Shown one piece after another: positions 1-8,430 of a DNA stretch of 48,014 nucleotides. The translations under genes were made by a program, and so were the position numbers. The notes below the pieces were generated by a model, which ran no database searches, was not told the origin of the DNA, and was given only the letters and a program-made list of their open reading frames with translations. The first letter of the stretch is position 1. Each line of letters opens with the position of its first letter. This DNA comes from an uncultured Bacteroidota bacterium (GTDB lineage: Bacteria; Bacteroidota; Bacteroidia; Flavobacteriales_F; PHOS-HE28), in assembly GCA_902826215.1 (NCBI GenBank), contig CADEDY010000006.1, positions 109,212 through 157,225 on the forward strand, written 5' to 3'.

Positions 1-147
1 ACTGGCACCGTCAGGCTTGATCCAAGGACGTTCACCGGGTTGGAACACTTCTTCGAGACCCTTCCAACAGTTCTTGCTGTGGATGCATAGTTCGCTCTTC
101 CACACGATGGTGACCTCTCCGTTGCTATAGGTGTGTTCCTTGCTCAT
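1..147 (-). CDS. (4Fe-4S) mono-cluster protein, YjdI-like, truncated by window edge
   Basis: The first 49 codons of a minus-strand gene are visible; the rest lies left of the window. The peptide begins MSKEHTYSNGEVTIVWKSEL and continues with a C-I-H-S-K-N-C pair, a G-L-E-E-V-F segment and a P-W-I-K-P stretch. This is the opening pattern of the divergent mono-cluster 4Fe-4S family (YjdI, Fer4_19), whose remaining cysteines would be downstream. The start ATG overlaps the stop of the OsmC gene upstream in an ATGA junction, so the two are probably translated together. Pairing with a thiol peroxidase suggests a redox or stress role, but the function of the family is not established. Confidence 0.8.
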   Translation of the reverse strand, partial: MSKEHTYSNGEVTIVWKSELCIHSKNCWKGLEEVFQPGERPWIKPDGAS

Positions 148-557
148 GACTTCAAGCGGGCACTTAGGTGAATGGGGTTCTCCAAGGTACGATGCACCGG
201 GCAAGCCTTGGCGATCTGCAGTAGGCGCTCGCGTTGTTCGGTCGGTAGGTCATGGGGCAGATCCACCACGATAGCAAGGCGTGTGTCCACCTTGGCTCCT
301 TCCTGATCGCGCTCCATGTTCACGGTGACACCGATGGATGGAACGACCCATTGTTTCCGATCCGCATACATCCGCAAAGTGATCGCCGTGCAACTGGCCA
401 AGGCGCTAAGAAAGAGTTCGTGCGGCCTGAAACCTTGATCCGTGCCACCGTGATCGAGGGGTTCATCCGCCATGATCGTCTTGTCCCCTGCGACGATGCG
501 AGTGGCATAGGGTGCGCCATCCAAGGTGGCGGTAACGCTGCGTGTTGTGGTGGGCAT
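144..557 (-). CDS. OsmC family protein (thiol-dependent peroxidase type)
   Basis: The 137-residue product has the OsmC/Ohr layout: an N-terminal beta region with H-E-L-F-L-S-A-L-A-S-C, which holds the first conserved cysteine, then a helix (TLRMYADRKQ), and a second conserved cysteine in A-C-P-V-H-R-T-L. In this family the two cysteines reduce organic hydroperoxides using a dithiol donor; acting in the cytosol is an inference. I start at the ATG giving MPTTTRSVTATLDG rather than an ATG seven codons upstream, because homologues begin near this point. It overlaps the downstream YjdI-like gene by 4 bases. It may be a general OsmC paralogue rather than Ohr, since C-P-V-H-R-T-L is the YhfA-like version. 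Confidence 0.88.
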   Translation of the reverse strand: MPTTTRSVTATLDGAPYATRIVAGDKTIMADEPLDHGGTDQGFRPHELFLSALASCTAITLRMYADRKQWVVPSIGVTVNMERDQEGAKVDTRLAIVVDLPHDLPTEQRERLLQIAKACPVHRTLENPIHLSARLKS

Positions 558-601
558 GCCACGAAGGTCGTGTTCCACGCACGACCTGACAATGTGTTCC
601 T

Positions 602-621
602 GCCCTGCTTTCCGGAAGGGC
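602..621 (-). terminator. weak hairpin after DUF58 gene
   Basis: A 5-bp stem GCCCT/AGGGC with a 10-base loop lies 3 bases past the DUF58 stop on the minus strand. No T-run follows and the stem is short, so it may be a weak terminator or processing hairpin between this operon and the OsmC gene. Confidence 0.25.
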
Positions 622-624
622 GTG

Positions 625-1956
625 TTACAACACTCCGCGTGCCTTGATCTGCAGGTACCGGTTGATCACGCTCACCGTAAGGTCTTCGGGTTTGCACAGG
701 ATCGCGGGCAGACCGCTGCGTTCCAATTCGCGAGCGATCAACCGTTTCTCGTGCACGGCCCGTTCGGTAAGGGTGTGGATGTACAAGGCCTCGGTATCCG
801 TAGGCCGCATTTGCAGGTCCTTGTCCAGTTCGGTGTTCAGGAAGAAGATGGGAACCACCAAGTGCTGCCGCGCCAAACGCTGGATGTAAGGGAGCTGCCT
901 TTTCAAGGCGCTCACACTCTCAAAGTTCGTGAAGAGCAGCAGCAGACTTCGCTGATGGATGTTCCGCCTTACGGCGACGAACAACGCTTCCATATCCGTT
1001 TCGCGGTGGTCCGTGCCTTGTTTATAGAGCACCTGCATGATCTTCTGCATCTGGCCCCTTTGCCGGCTGGCTTGCACCACATCCTGCACCTTGTCGCTGT
1101 ACGTGATCAATCCGGCGCGGTCCTCCTTGCGCATGGCGATGCTGCTGATCACCAACGAGGCATTGATCGCGTAGTCCAAGAGGCTGAGCCCTTCAAAGGG
1201 CATCTTCATGATACGGCCGGTGTCGATCAGCGCGAAGACCTGTTGGGCACGTTCGTCCTGGTACTGGTTCACCATCATGCGCCCGCGTCGTGCGGTGGCC
1301 TTCCAGTTCACGGTGCGACGATCATCACCGGCCACATACTCCTTGATGCGCTCGAATTCGGCGTTCTGTGCCACACGACGCACCCGTTTGATCCCCGCTA
1401 ATGTGAGCCGATCGCTGATGGCCAACAATTCATACTTCCGCAGTTGCAGGTAGCTCGGATACACGGCCACTTCCTTGGCCGCATCCAAGCTGAAGCGTCG
1501 TTCCATCAATCCGATCTCCGAACTGACGTACGCTTGAATGGCTCCGAACCGGTAGACGCCACGCTGCACGGGCCGAACGGTGTAGTCGAAATCCCGTCGC
1601 TCCCAAGCAGGGATGGAGGCCGTGAATTGCAGATCCCTTTTCTGGAACTGCACGGGCAACTCATCCAGCACCCGCACGCTGATGGTGGTTCCATACTCGC
1701 TCTTCAAATGAATGGTCACCGGGTTGTGATCGCCGTTGCTCCAGCGTTCCAACGTGCGTCGCGCTGCTGCCAGTCCGGTGCGTTTGCCATGCAGCAGGAA
1801 GGCATCCGCGATCAACGCGACCACCAGACCCAGCACCGCCAGTTTGCCCGCGACCAGCAGCGGGGCCCAGAACCAACCACCGATAAGTACGAGCACCACC
1901 ACCCAGCCGGCCCGGAAGGCACGCTGGGTCAGGAAGGTAGTGCGCAAGCGGAACAT
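625..1956 (-). CDS. DUF58 domain-containing protein (vWA-like, MoxR partner)
   Basis: The 443-residue protein has two N-terminal membrane helices (about residues 16-55), a beta-rich middle, and the DUF58 signature G-D-D-R-R-T-V-N-W-K-A-T-A-R at 210-223. A vWA-like strand with F-A-L-I-D-T-G-R follows at 241-248; the usual DxSxS metal site is not intact (D-T-G-R). DUF58 proteins are regularly encoded beside MoxR ATPases and are thought to be adaptors or clients of them. Its ATG overlaps the stop of the MoxR gene by one base (TGATG), indicating coupled translation. It is the last gene of the operon running leftward from 6698. The substrate is unknown. Confidence 0.93.
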   Translation of the reverse strand: MFRLRTTFLTQRAFRAGWVVVLVLIGGWFWAPLLVAGKLAVLGLVVALIADAFLLHGKRTGLAAARRTLERWSNGDHNPVTIHLKSEYGTTISVRVLDELPVQFQKRDLQFTASIPAWERRDFDYTVRPVQRGVYRFGAIQAYVSSEIGLMERRFSLDAAKEVAVYPSYLQLRKYELLAISDRLTLAGIKRVRRVAQNAEFERIKEYVAGDDRRTVNWKATARRGRMMVNQYQDERAQQVFALIDTGRIMKMPFEGLSLLDYAINASLVISSIAMRKEDRAGLITYSDKVQDVVQASRQRGQMQKIMQVLYKQGTDHRETDMEALFVAVRRNIHQRSLLLLFTNFESVSALKRQLPYIQRLARQHLVVPIFFLNTELDKDLQMRPTDTEALYIHTLTERAVHEKRLIARELERSGLPAILCKPEDLTVSVINRYLQIKARGVL

Positions 1957-2978
1957 CAGCGCGGTACTTCGAGTTGTTTCACCAGCAGTTCGATCACCTG
2001 ATCCGGGGTGAGGCCTTCCATCTCCCGCTCGGGCGTGAGTTGCACGCGGTGGCGAAGAACGTGGGAGGCCACGGCACGCACATCTTCCGGCGTTACGAAA
2101 TCACGACCGTTGATCGCAGCATGGGCGCGGGATCCGTTCAAAATGGCCAAGGATGCGCGGGGGGAAGCACCCAGCATCAAGGCCCCATCGTGGCGCGTGC
2201 GATCGACGATGGCTGCGATGTAGCGGATGAGCTTCGCATCGCAGATCACTTGTTGGACGAGGGCGCGTGAGCGTTCCAACTCCTCCACGGTGAGCACCGG
2301 TTGCACGGCATCGACGCTGAGCAGATGACGACCGATCATCGCGCGTTCCAGAATGGCGACCTCTTCCTCGATGGTGGGGTAGTCCACGTTCAGCTTGAAG
2401 AAGAAGCGGTCCAATTGGGCTTCGGGCAATCGATAGGTGCCTTCCTGTTCGATCGGGTTCTGTGTGGCCACGATCATGAACGGCCGACCAAGTGGATAGG
2501 TGACGCCATCGACCGTGATCTGTCGCTCTTCCATGGCCTCGAACAAGGCGCTCTGCGTCTTCGCTGGAGCACGGTTGATCTCGTCCACAAGCACGATGTT
2601 GCTGAAGATCGGACCTGCGCGGAACTCGAAGGCCGTGGTGCGCGGATCGAACACGCTGGTGCCGATCAGATCGCTCGGCATCAGGTCCGGCGTGAACTGG
2701 ATCCGTGAGAAGCCGGTGTGCACGCAGCGGGCAAGCAATTTCGCCGTGAGCGTTTTTGCCAGCCCCGGTGCCCCTTCGATCAGCACGTGGCCATCGCTCA
2801 GCAGGGCGATGAGCAAGAGGTCCACCATGCGCTCCTGGCCCACGATCACCTTGCGCACTTCTCCTCGAAGTCTCTCCACCGCCTGTTGCAGCTCGGTGAG
2901 CGGTATGGTCGGATGGTAGCTCGTGTCCGGTGCGGAAGGTTCCGGAGTTGCGGGTGTAAGGTCGTCGGTCATGGTCAT
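1956..2978 (-). CDS. MoxR family AAA+ ATPase
   Basis: This is a 340-residue AAA+ ATPase of the MoxR group. Walker A is GAPGLAKT at 69-76, Walker B ends in V-D-E-I-N at 131-135, sensor 1 is A-T-Q-N at 171-174, and L-P-E-A-Q-L-D-R-F follows. A winged lid region (SPRASLAILNGSRAHA) closes the protein. MoxR ATPases form hexamers and act as chaperones for maturation of partner complexes, often with vWA/DUF58 proteins. Here it sits between DUF4350 (ATGA overlap with its own start) and DUF58 (TGATG overlap), so the three are made together. The N-terminal 25 residues are proline-rich and probably disordered. Family assignment is firm; client proteins are unknown. Confidence 0.96.
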   Translation of the reverse strand: MTMTDDLTPATPEPSAPDTSYHPTIPLTELQQAVERLRGEVRKVIVGQERMVDLLLIALLSDGHVLIEGAPGLAKTLTAKLLARCVHTGFSRIQFTPDLMPSDLIGTSVFDPRTTAFEFRAGPIFSNIVLVDEINRAPAKTQSALFEAMEERQITVDGVTYPLGRPFMIVATQNPIEQEGTYRLPEAQLDRFFFKLNVDYPTIEEEVAILERAMIGRHLLSVDAVQPVLTVEELERSRALVQQVICDAKLIRYIAAIVDRTRHDGALMLGASPRASLAILNGSRAHAAINGRDFVTPEDVRAVASHVLRHRVQLTPEREMEGLTPDQVIELLVKQLEVPR

Positions 2979-4165
2979 CGGATCAGTTGACGGAATTCGT
3001 AGAGTTCAGAGCTCAACTTCAGCAATTCGCTTTCGCTGATGCGCGCGTTGGTCTCGTGTGCTTGGATCGCGCGAAGTCGTTGTTCGGTTTCTTCCACGGT
3101 GAGGCCGGTCTTGGCCGCCAGGTGCTGGATGGTGGGTCGGTCGTATGCGAAGGTGCGCAAGTACGTGCGCAAGCGCAGGTCTTCCTTGAAATGCGCGATC
3201 ATCTTGTGCGCCAGATCGGTGTGGTCGCCTTTGTGCCAATACAAGCGCCCCACGGTGTGCATGAGGTCGCGCGTGGCGTTGCGCGGCGGCAACACGATGG
3301 GTATGGCGCGCTGCTGACGACGTGCATACACGAGGATGTACAGCACCACCAGCGAGAGCGCAAGGAACCAAGCCCAGCGCAAGGCGGTCTGCGAAAGCAG
3401 GAAGCGGATCGGTGTCTGGGCTTCCATTCGGCCCACCTTGTAGGCTTCGTCCCACCACACCGGGCGTGGCGGTAACAGGCTGAAGGCGGCCGCCATGAAC
3501 TGGTGGTTCCGTTCCTTCAGCAGGTGGTAGTTCGTCAAGGCCATTGGAGTGCTGCAGAGCACGATACGGCCCTCGCCCCAAGCCATCTGTAGGAGCACCG
3601 GGTTCGCACTGCCATCCACAGCGAGCACGCGCGTTCGACTGGTGTCGTAGTTGGTGAAATAGGCACCCGTGAAGTTCCGGGCATAGCGGAACACACCCTC
3701 CACGATGCGCGGCTCCCCGATGGCACGGATATCACTGGTCGACTCGGTCCCCATCCACGGTTTCATGTCCATGTCAAGGTGAAGGCTATCGGCAAATGGG
3801 CCTCCGATCATATCCGCTGCGATGAAGGCATGATCGCCCCAAGAGACCAGGTCCAACAGGTGTTCCGTGCTGGTGATGTCCGGGGAGAACGTCATGTTGA
3901 TGAAGACATGGTTCACCGCTTCGTTCCACACGTCCTCGATCGCGCGCTGCCGTTCCACGGAATACAACGGATCGCTGATGGTGCGTACTTCCGGGAAGAG
4001 ATCGGAGAGTCGCTTGTACACCAGTTCATCGCCGAACGGCTTGCGGTGGAAGCGCGAATAGGAGGGGTTCCAGTCCGTGGGCTGCGGCACCATCGCTTCC
4101 ATTACGGAAAGCAACAGGATCAGCAGACCCAGCCCGATGAGGATGCGTTTCTCGAAGCGCGTCAT
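2975..4165 (-). CDS. DUF4350 domain-containing membrane protein
   Basis: The 396-residue protein has an N-terminal helix (ILIGLGLLILLLSVMEAM), a large domain that begins around N-P-S-Y-S-R-F-H-R-K-P-F-G and resembles DUF4350, and a second membrane helix near residues 265-285 (LALSLVVLYILVYA) followed by a basic cytoplasmic tail of about 110 residues. The middle contains a G-E-G-R-I-V-L-C-S-T-P segment typical of the DUF4350 fold. These proteins are found almost only next to MoxR and DUF4129 genes. Both ends overlap neighbours by 4 bases (ATGA), so expression is coupled. Biochemical role is unknown; it is probably the membrane partner of the MoxR/DUF58 pair. Confidence 0.88.
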   Translation of the reverse strand: MTRFEKRILIGLGLLILLLSVMEAMVPQPTDWNPSYSRFHRKPFGDELVYKRLSDLFPEVRTISDPLYSVERQRAIEDVWNEAVNHVFINMTFSPDITSTEHLLDLVSWGDHAFIAADMIGGPFADSLHLDMDMKPWMGTESTSDIRAIGEPRIVEGVFRYARNFTGAYFTNYDTSRTRVLAVDGSANPVLLQMAWGEGRIVLCSTPMALTNYHLLKERNHQFMAAAFSLLPPRPVWWDEAYKVGRMEAQTPIRFLLSQTALRWAWFLALSLVVLYILVYARRQQRAIPIVLPPRNATRDLMHTVGRLYWHKGDHTDLAHKMIAHFKEDLRLRTYLRTFAYDRPTIQHLAAKTGLTVEETEQRLRAIQAHETNARISESELLKLSSELYEFRQLIR

Positions 4166-4866
4166 GCCACCGGTTCGGTCTCGAATTCAACGAAGGGTTT
4201 CCGCAATTCCGCGTAGCGCTGGGCATCCACTTCACCGTGGCCATACCACACCCATTGGAACACCAAGGCCACGTGCGTGAACCGCGACCGCAAAGCCGGT
4301 TCGTTGATCTGTGCCATGTAGTCGCGGTCGGTCCGATCCGGACTCCAGTTCAGGATCCCGCGATCCACGAGTTTGCGCAGCACCAACAAGTAATGCAGGC
4401 GGATCGCACGACGGAGGTCTCCGCTCTTCTCCGCTTCCGCGATCAACGTGCCGAGGTCCATTTCGCGGATGTCCTCTTCCACGGTGACCACTTCGGCCAA
4501 GGAGCGTGGTGCGCCATGGAACACCCGTCTCAAGCCACCTCTGCTGAGCACAATGATCGCGAACGCAAGGATCACGACCACCAGGATGTACAGCACGTTC
4601 TCGGTGATGTAGCCGCCGACACGATCGCCCAAAAAGCGCTCCAACATCTCGGCAAGCCATGCCTTGAACCGTTCCCAAGGCGTGGGCAAGCGGCGCTGGT
4701 CGCGGTCGTAGTCCAAGGCCGTATCATTCTTGAGCGCTTCGATCTCGGAGGCGTGGAAGGCGCGTAACTCGAACACTTCTTGCGGTGGTGCGATGCTGTC
4801 GTTCGCGCAGATCGCACCCAACGAAGCGATCAGCAGGATCAATACGAGAACCAACCGTTGCGTCAT
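4162..4866 (-). CDS. DUF4129 domain-containing protein
   Basis: The 234-residue protein starts at MTQRLVLVLILLIASLGAIC, a cleavable signal peptide; the longer reading upstream would run into the preceding gene and lacks support. An extracytoplasmic region of about 60 residues is followed by one membrane helix (VLYILVVVILAFAIIVLS) and a cytoplasmic DUF4129 domain with R-R-A-I-R-L-H-Y-L-L-V-L-R-K-L and T-D-R-D-Y. DUF4129 is a known companion of MoxR/DUF58/DUF4350 loci; one idea for the related transglutaminase-linked versions is cell-envelope work, but that is unproven here. It starts one base after the stop of the upstream membrane-protein gene and overlaps DUF4350 by 4 bases. Confidence 0.88.
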   Translation of the reverse strand: MTQRLVLVLILLIASLGAICANDSIAPPQEVFELRAFHASEIEALKNDTALDYDRDQRRLPTPWERFKAWLAEMLERFLGDRVGGYITENVLYILVVVILAFAIIVLSRGGLRRVFHGAPRSLAEVVTVEEDIREMDLGTLIAEAEKSGDLRRAIRLHYLLVLRKLVDRGILNWSPDRTDRDYMAQINEPALRSRFTHVALVFQWVWYGHGEVDAQRYAELRKPFVEFETEPVA

Positions 4867-4867
4867 C

Positions 4868-5761
4868 CTACGCTTGGTCGAAGCCTTCCAACTTCTTGCG
4901 GAAGCCCGCACCTTCCTTTTCCTCGACCAAGGTGAAATACTTCAGGCTCAGGGCTACGGCGACGATGGGATAGGTAAGCAGCGTGATAGCCATTTGCAAT
5001 GAAGTGGTGAAGGCAGTGTACATCGCAAACCAACCAGGGAGAGCTGTTTGGCCTTCCGTGCGGATGGCGTCGAATGTGCTGTTGAAGGTGACCATCATGG
5101 AAACGATACTGAAAGGAAGCATGAGGATGCCAGTGATGAAGGAGTGGATGATACCGATGACGATCACCAGACCCAGTGTTTCCCAGAACCGATCCTTTAC
5201 CAAGTTGTTCGACCGGCCAAGGGACCCGGATGCTCCTTTCCGTTCGATGGCATGCACGGCAAGTGCCAAGGAGAGCACCGATATCACGTAAAGGCCGGGT
5301 AGTATGCACAACAGGAAGCCGAGGACGATGAGCAGACCGGATAGGAAGTTCATACCGAAATACTGCCCGATCTGGCTCATCGAACGTTTCCACAGTTCGC
5401 CCGGGGTGAGGCCGAGGTGTTCGTTCAAATGGTACGCCCGGATGTATTCGTAGGTCACGGTCGTCATCAGAAGGAACGAAGCGATCAAGAGCAGGTAGCC
5501 CAGGCCCATCGGGACCCATGCATTGAGCATGCCATTGTATACACCGAACGGGTTACCGGGATCAGTTGTCAAACCCACCGACTGGATGTCGCCCATGGTC
5601 TTGCCAATGAAGAAACCGGAGATCACAGCTGGAGGCACGCAGATCACGGCGAGTGCCCGACCCAAGGGCCGCCAATTCTGTTTGAGGAATACGAACGTGG
5701 TGCTGATGATCTGGCCGAAATCACGGACCTGGCTCAACTGCACGGGGGCGGCGTTCTGCAT
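4868..5761 (-). CDS. multi-pass membrane protein in MoxR locus
   Basis: A 297-residue protein with about six predicted membrane helices, beginning MQNAAPVQLSQVRDFGQIIS. Hydrophobic stretches include LAVICVPPAVISGFFIG, MGLGYLLLIASFLLMTTV, LLIVLGFLLCILPGLYVISVLSLALAV and AITLLTYPIVAVALSL. The V-R-D-F-G-Q-I-I-S-T-T-F-V-F-L-K-Q-N start and the L-P-G-L-Y-V core resemble the glycerophosphodiester-phosphodiesterase membrane-domain type of protein seen in such loci, but I do not assign a function. The start lies 41 bases inside the end of the SpoIIM gene; the in-frame upstream extension is just that gene read in another frame. It is part of the coupled operon. Confidence 0.8.
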   Translation of the reverse strand: MQNAAPVQLSQVRDFGQIISTTFVFLKQNWRPLGRALAVICVPPAVISGFFIGKTMGDIQSVGLTTDPGNPFGVYNGMLNAWVPMGLGYLLLIASFLLMTTVTYEYIRAYHLNEHLGLTPGELWKRSMSQIGQYFGMNFLSGLLIVLGFLLCILPGLYVISVLSLALAVHAIERKGASGSLGRSNNLVKDRFWETLGLVIVIGIIHSFITGILMLPFSIVSMMVTFNSTFDAIRTEGQTALPGWFAMYTAFTTSLQMAITLLTYPIVAVALSLKYFTLVEEKEGAGFRKKLEGFDQA

Positions 5762-6698
5762 GGTAAGGGAGGATGACGAAGTAGTACAACACGAAGGTGA
5801 ACGAAAGCACGATGATCGCCAAGGAAGCAAACCAAGGAATGGTGAGCGCATGGCGAGTGATGAACGATTCCAAAAAGCCCGCAACAATGAAGATGGGCAC
5901 CAAGCCGATCACCACCTTCAAGCCCAGCCGTGCGCCCTGTCGAAAGCTCTCGCCACGGGTGAAGGTGCGGGGGAACAGCATGCCATTGCCCAACGCAAAG
6001 CCCGCTGCACCGGCTATGATGATGGCACTGATCTCCAAGGTGCCGTGCACCCAGATCGTGAGCAGGCTCTCGCGAAGCACTCCTTGTTGGTAGAAGAAAT
6101 ACTGGAAGGCCCCCACCATAATGCCGTTGTAGAGCAACAGGAAACCGGTGCCGAAAGAGGCGAAAAGGCCCGCAGCAAAACACAACAAGGCCACACGAAT
6201 GTTGTTGATGGTGATACCCAAGAACATCACGCCTTCGCTAGACCCGCCGTAAACGGCCATCGGTTCGCCTTTTCGGATGTTCTCCAAGGTCATGTCCACA
6301 TAGCCATCGCCGAGGATCAAGCGCACGAATCTCTCGTCGTACTTGGCCGAAAGCCCGCCGATCAGGAAGGCGACCAAGAACACGGTGAACGAAAGCACGA
6401 GCTGACTGCGGGTAGCCGCCATGGCCAAGGGCACTTCATCTTTCCAGAAGGTGAGGAAGCGGCCGCGTGGCGTGCGCTGGTTGCGGTAGATGTGCTGGTG
6501 CAGGCGCGAAGCCAGCCCGTTCAAGTACACGGGGATGTTGCTCTTCGGGTAGAACGTGCGTGCGTACGAGAGGTCGTCGTTCAGCTCGATGTACAAGCTG
6601 CTCGTCTCGTCACCGCTGAGGCCGTCGAGCCCTTGCAGCACCTGCTCCAGCCGCTGCCACTTCGCTTGGTTCCGTTGGATGAAGGCTGCTTCGCGCAT
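5721..6698 (-). CDS. stage II sporulation protein M family membrane protein
   Basis: The 325-residue product has an N-terminal soluble helical part (MREAAFIQRNQAKWQRLEQV) and then about six membrane helices with the SpoIIM/DUF95 signature: L-A-A-G-L-F-A-S-F-G-T-G-type glycine-rich helices, I-W-V-H-G-T-L-E-I-S-A-I-I-I-A-G and G-L-V-P-I-F-I-V-A-G-F-L-E-S-F. In endospore formers SpoIIM works in septal peptidoglycan hydrolysis; here it is the first gene of a MoxR-type operon and has no sporulation context. I prefer the ATG at 6698 because relatives begin M-R-E; an ATG five codons earlier (6713) is possible. It ends 41 bases inside the next gene. Confidence 0.92.
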   Translation of the reverse strand: MREAAFIQRNQAKWQRLEQVLQGLDGLSGDETSSLYIELNDDLSYARTFYPKSNIPVYLNGLASRLHQHIYRNQRTPRGRFLTFWKDEVPLAMAATRSQLVLSFTVFLVAFLIGGLSAKYDERFVRLILGDGYVDMTLENIRKGEPMAVYGGSSEGVMFLGITINNIRVALLCFAAGLFASFGTGFLLLYNGIMVGAFQYFFYQQGVLRESLLTIWVHGTLEISAIIIAGAAGFALGNGMLFPRTFTRGESFRQGARLGLKVVIGLVPIFIVAGFLESFITRHALTIPWFASLAIIVLSFTFVLYYFVILPYHAERRPRAVEPGP

Positions 6699-6824
6699 GG
6701 GAAGTCCAAACATAGTGCGCGCATGTCGATCCTATGCTGCGTTGTCCGTATTCCCCGAAGAAGCGGGGCACACCTCGGGGACGACCATGCACCTCGTGAT
6801 CGATCAACCCGTATTTTTCCGCCC

Positions 6825-7562
6825 ATGGCAACGATCGGGATCGAGACGGCACAGAACGTGGTGGTGCAGCACGAAGTGGCCAGTGTGGGCGATCGCATCG
6901 TGGCAGCCATTCTGGACAACCTGGTGATATTGGCCTGGGTCTTTGCCATGGCCTTCATCTTCTTCGTGGTCGCAGAACTCGGTGCGCGCGATGTCGCCAT
7001 TGTCATTTTCGTGTTCGTGGTCCTTCTGCCATACCTGTTCTACGATCTCGTTTGTGAGATCACCATGGATGGACAGAGCATCGGCAAGCGGGCACGAAGG
7101 ATCAAGGTGGCACGCGTCGATGGTGGACAGCCGCGTATCGGGCAATACCTCTTGCGCTGGGTCTTGCGGCCGATCGATTCCTTCTATTACCTCGGATTGG
7201 TCGTCATCCTCATCAATGGCAAAGGTCAGCGCTTGGGCGACCTCGCCGCAGGTACCTGTGTGATCAACCTGAAACAACGGTTGAAGTTGCAGGACACGCT
7301 CATGACAGAGATCGGACCCCAGCATGTGGTGCAGTTCCCGGAGGCCATTCGACTGAGTGATGCACAAGCCGCGATGATCAAGGAATTGCTGAACAACCAG
7401 ACCCTCCGTAGTCGATACGAGTTGGCACGCGACATGGCGGAACGTGTGAGCCTGGCCATCGGGAACAACGGTGCCGGTCTGAAGCCGGAGGAGTTCCTGC
7501 GCGCGGTGCTCAAGGACTATGTGCACCTGAGCGGACAGACCGGTCAACCTACCAGCCGGTAG
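6825..7562 (+). CDS. RDD family membrane protein
   Basis: The 245-residue protein starts MATIGIETAQNVVVQHEVAS. The RDD family pattern is visible: S-V-G-D-R-I-V-A-A-I-L-D-N near the first helix (arginine and aspartates of the name), then two helices (LVILAWVFAMAFIFFVVAEL and VAIVIFVFVVLLPYLFYDLV), the motif D-G-Q-S-I-G-K-R-A-R-R-I-K-V, and a third helix ending K-G-Q-R-L-G-D-L-A-A-G-T. A C-terminal soluble tail of about 90 residues follows. RDD proteins are often next to SpoIIM and MoxR genes; the gene is divergent from SpoIIM with 126 bases between. The frame stays open far upstream, but only antisense to SpoIIM, so I begin at this ATG. Its last 14 bases overlap the convergent caspase-like gene. 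Confidence 0.9.
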   Translation: MATIGIETAQNVVVQHEVASVGDRIVAAILDNLVILAWVFAMAFIFFVVAELGARDVAIVIFVFVVLLPYLFYDLVCEITMDGQSIGKRARRIKVARVDGGQPRIGQYLLRWVLRPIDSFYYLGLVVILINGKGQRLGDLAAGTCVINLKQRLKLQDTLMTEIGPQHVVQFPEAIRLSDAQAAMIKELLNNQTLRSRYELARDMAERVSLAIGNNGAGLKPEEFLRAVLKDYVHLSGQTGQPTSR

Positions 7563-8322
7563 CGAACAAGCGGCGCGCGCCGTTGATCCCGCATTTCTGG
7601 TAGGTGTTATAGGCCACAGCCGCGCGTTCGCGGATCGCCTCGTTCGTTTCATGAGCCACCCAGCCGTTCAATGCCGCTTTCAAGGTGTAGGCTTCCGGGG
7701 CCATCAGGCCGGTGGTCCAGAGCAGTGGTGAGGCGCCCGTCTTCCGCAACGGCGGGGTGAAGAAACGCTTGCTGATGCACGCCAAAATGATGGTCTCCCG
7801 CGCATTCGTGTTCGTCGCAGGAAATTCATTGTCCAGGGCGAAATCCATGAGGCCATCGTGACCGACGTATCCTACGAGGTCGGCAGCCCCACCAGCCTTG
7901 AAGGATGCGCCATCCTGCAGTTCGATGCGCAGGGGCATGGCACCGCTCGCGTACCTGAACAGGTCCTCGGTGGCTTCGCGGATGTTGCGGCCATCGTACG
8001 CATCGGCGACCAGGTACACCGCGCTGTCCCGGTGCTTCCACACGGCGCGCTCGAGGATGTGGGTCGTCGTGGACTTCACGCAGGGAACACGGATCCATTC
8101 TGCCGAACGGTCGAAGTGCGTGCGCACGCCGTAGCCCGCACCCCAGTACAGGTTGGTGCCCGGCTTCTGCCCGTTGCCGATGCCCGCCGGCACTTTCACG
8201 ATGCCTTGGTACTGGTTGTCGCACAGCGCCACGAGCACATGTGCCACACGCGTTCGGGCGCTGACGGTGGTGGCGAGCAGCAGGAACAGGAGGTAGACGA
8301 GTCGCATGCGCATAGAATGCAT
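7549..8322 (-). CDS. secreted protein with caspase-like (clan CD) catalytic pattern
   Basis: I do not recognise a named family. The 257-residue product has a signal peptide (MRLVYLLFLLLATTVSA). After it come V-A-H-V-L-V-A-L-C-D-N, then Y-V-G-H-D-G-L-M-D-F around residue 158 and I-I-L-A-C-I-S-K-R-F-F around residue 184. A strand ending in a histidine-glycine and a later strand ending in alanine-cysteine is the order of the His/Cys dyad in caspase-like peptidases, and the A-L-C-D-N-Q-Y start matches the first strand of that fold. Activity is an inference. Start codon is uncertain: ATGs at 8322, 8313 and 8307 are all close. The gene is convergent with RDD and overlaps it by 14 bases. Confidence 0.75.
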   Translation of the reverse strand: MHSMRMRLVYLLFLLLATTVSARTRVAHVLVALCDNQYQGIVKVPAGIGNGQKPGTNLYWGAGYGVRTHFDRSAEWIRVPCVKSTTTHILERAVWKHRDSAVYLVADAYDGRNIREATEDLFRYASGAMPLRIELQDGASFKAGGAADLVGYVGHDGLMDFALDNEFPATNTNARETIILACISKRFFTPPLRKTGASPLLWTTGLMAPEAYTLKAALNGWVAHETNEAIRERAAVAYNTYQKCGINGARRLFATGW

Positions 8323-8370
8323 CAGGTGCTATTCGTAACGCTGAATACCAGCGCATGGTGTGCAAAGCAG

Positions 8371-8394
8371 AAAGCCGCCCTCCCGGACGGCTTT
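8371..8394 (-). terminator. rho-independent-like hairpin after lolA-like gene
   Basis: On the minus strand AAAGCCGTCC, loop GGGA, GGGCGGCTTT form a 10-bp stem with one G-T wobble. It lies 36 bases past the stop of the LolA gene. The stem ends in TTT. It also separates LolA from the caspase-like gene downstream. Confidence 0.65.
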
Positions 8395-8430
8395 CAATAG
8401 CCAGGTCGGGGTCACCCGGACCTTGTAGGA

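Noticed and set aside
5523..6824. 434-codon upstream extension of the RDD gene
   Set aside because: Entirely antisense to SpoIIM and the next gene; the RDD fold begins only after the ATG at 6825.
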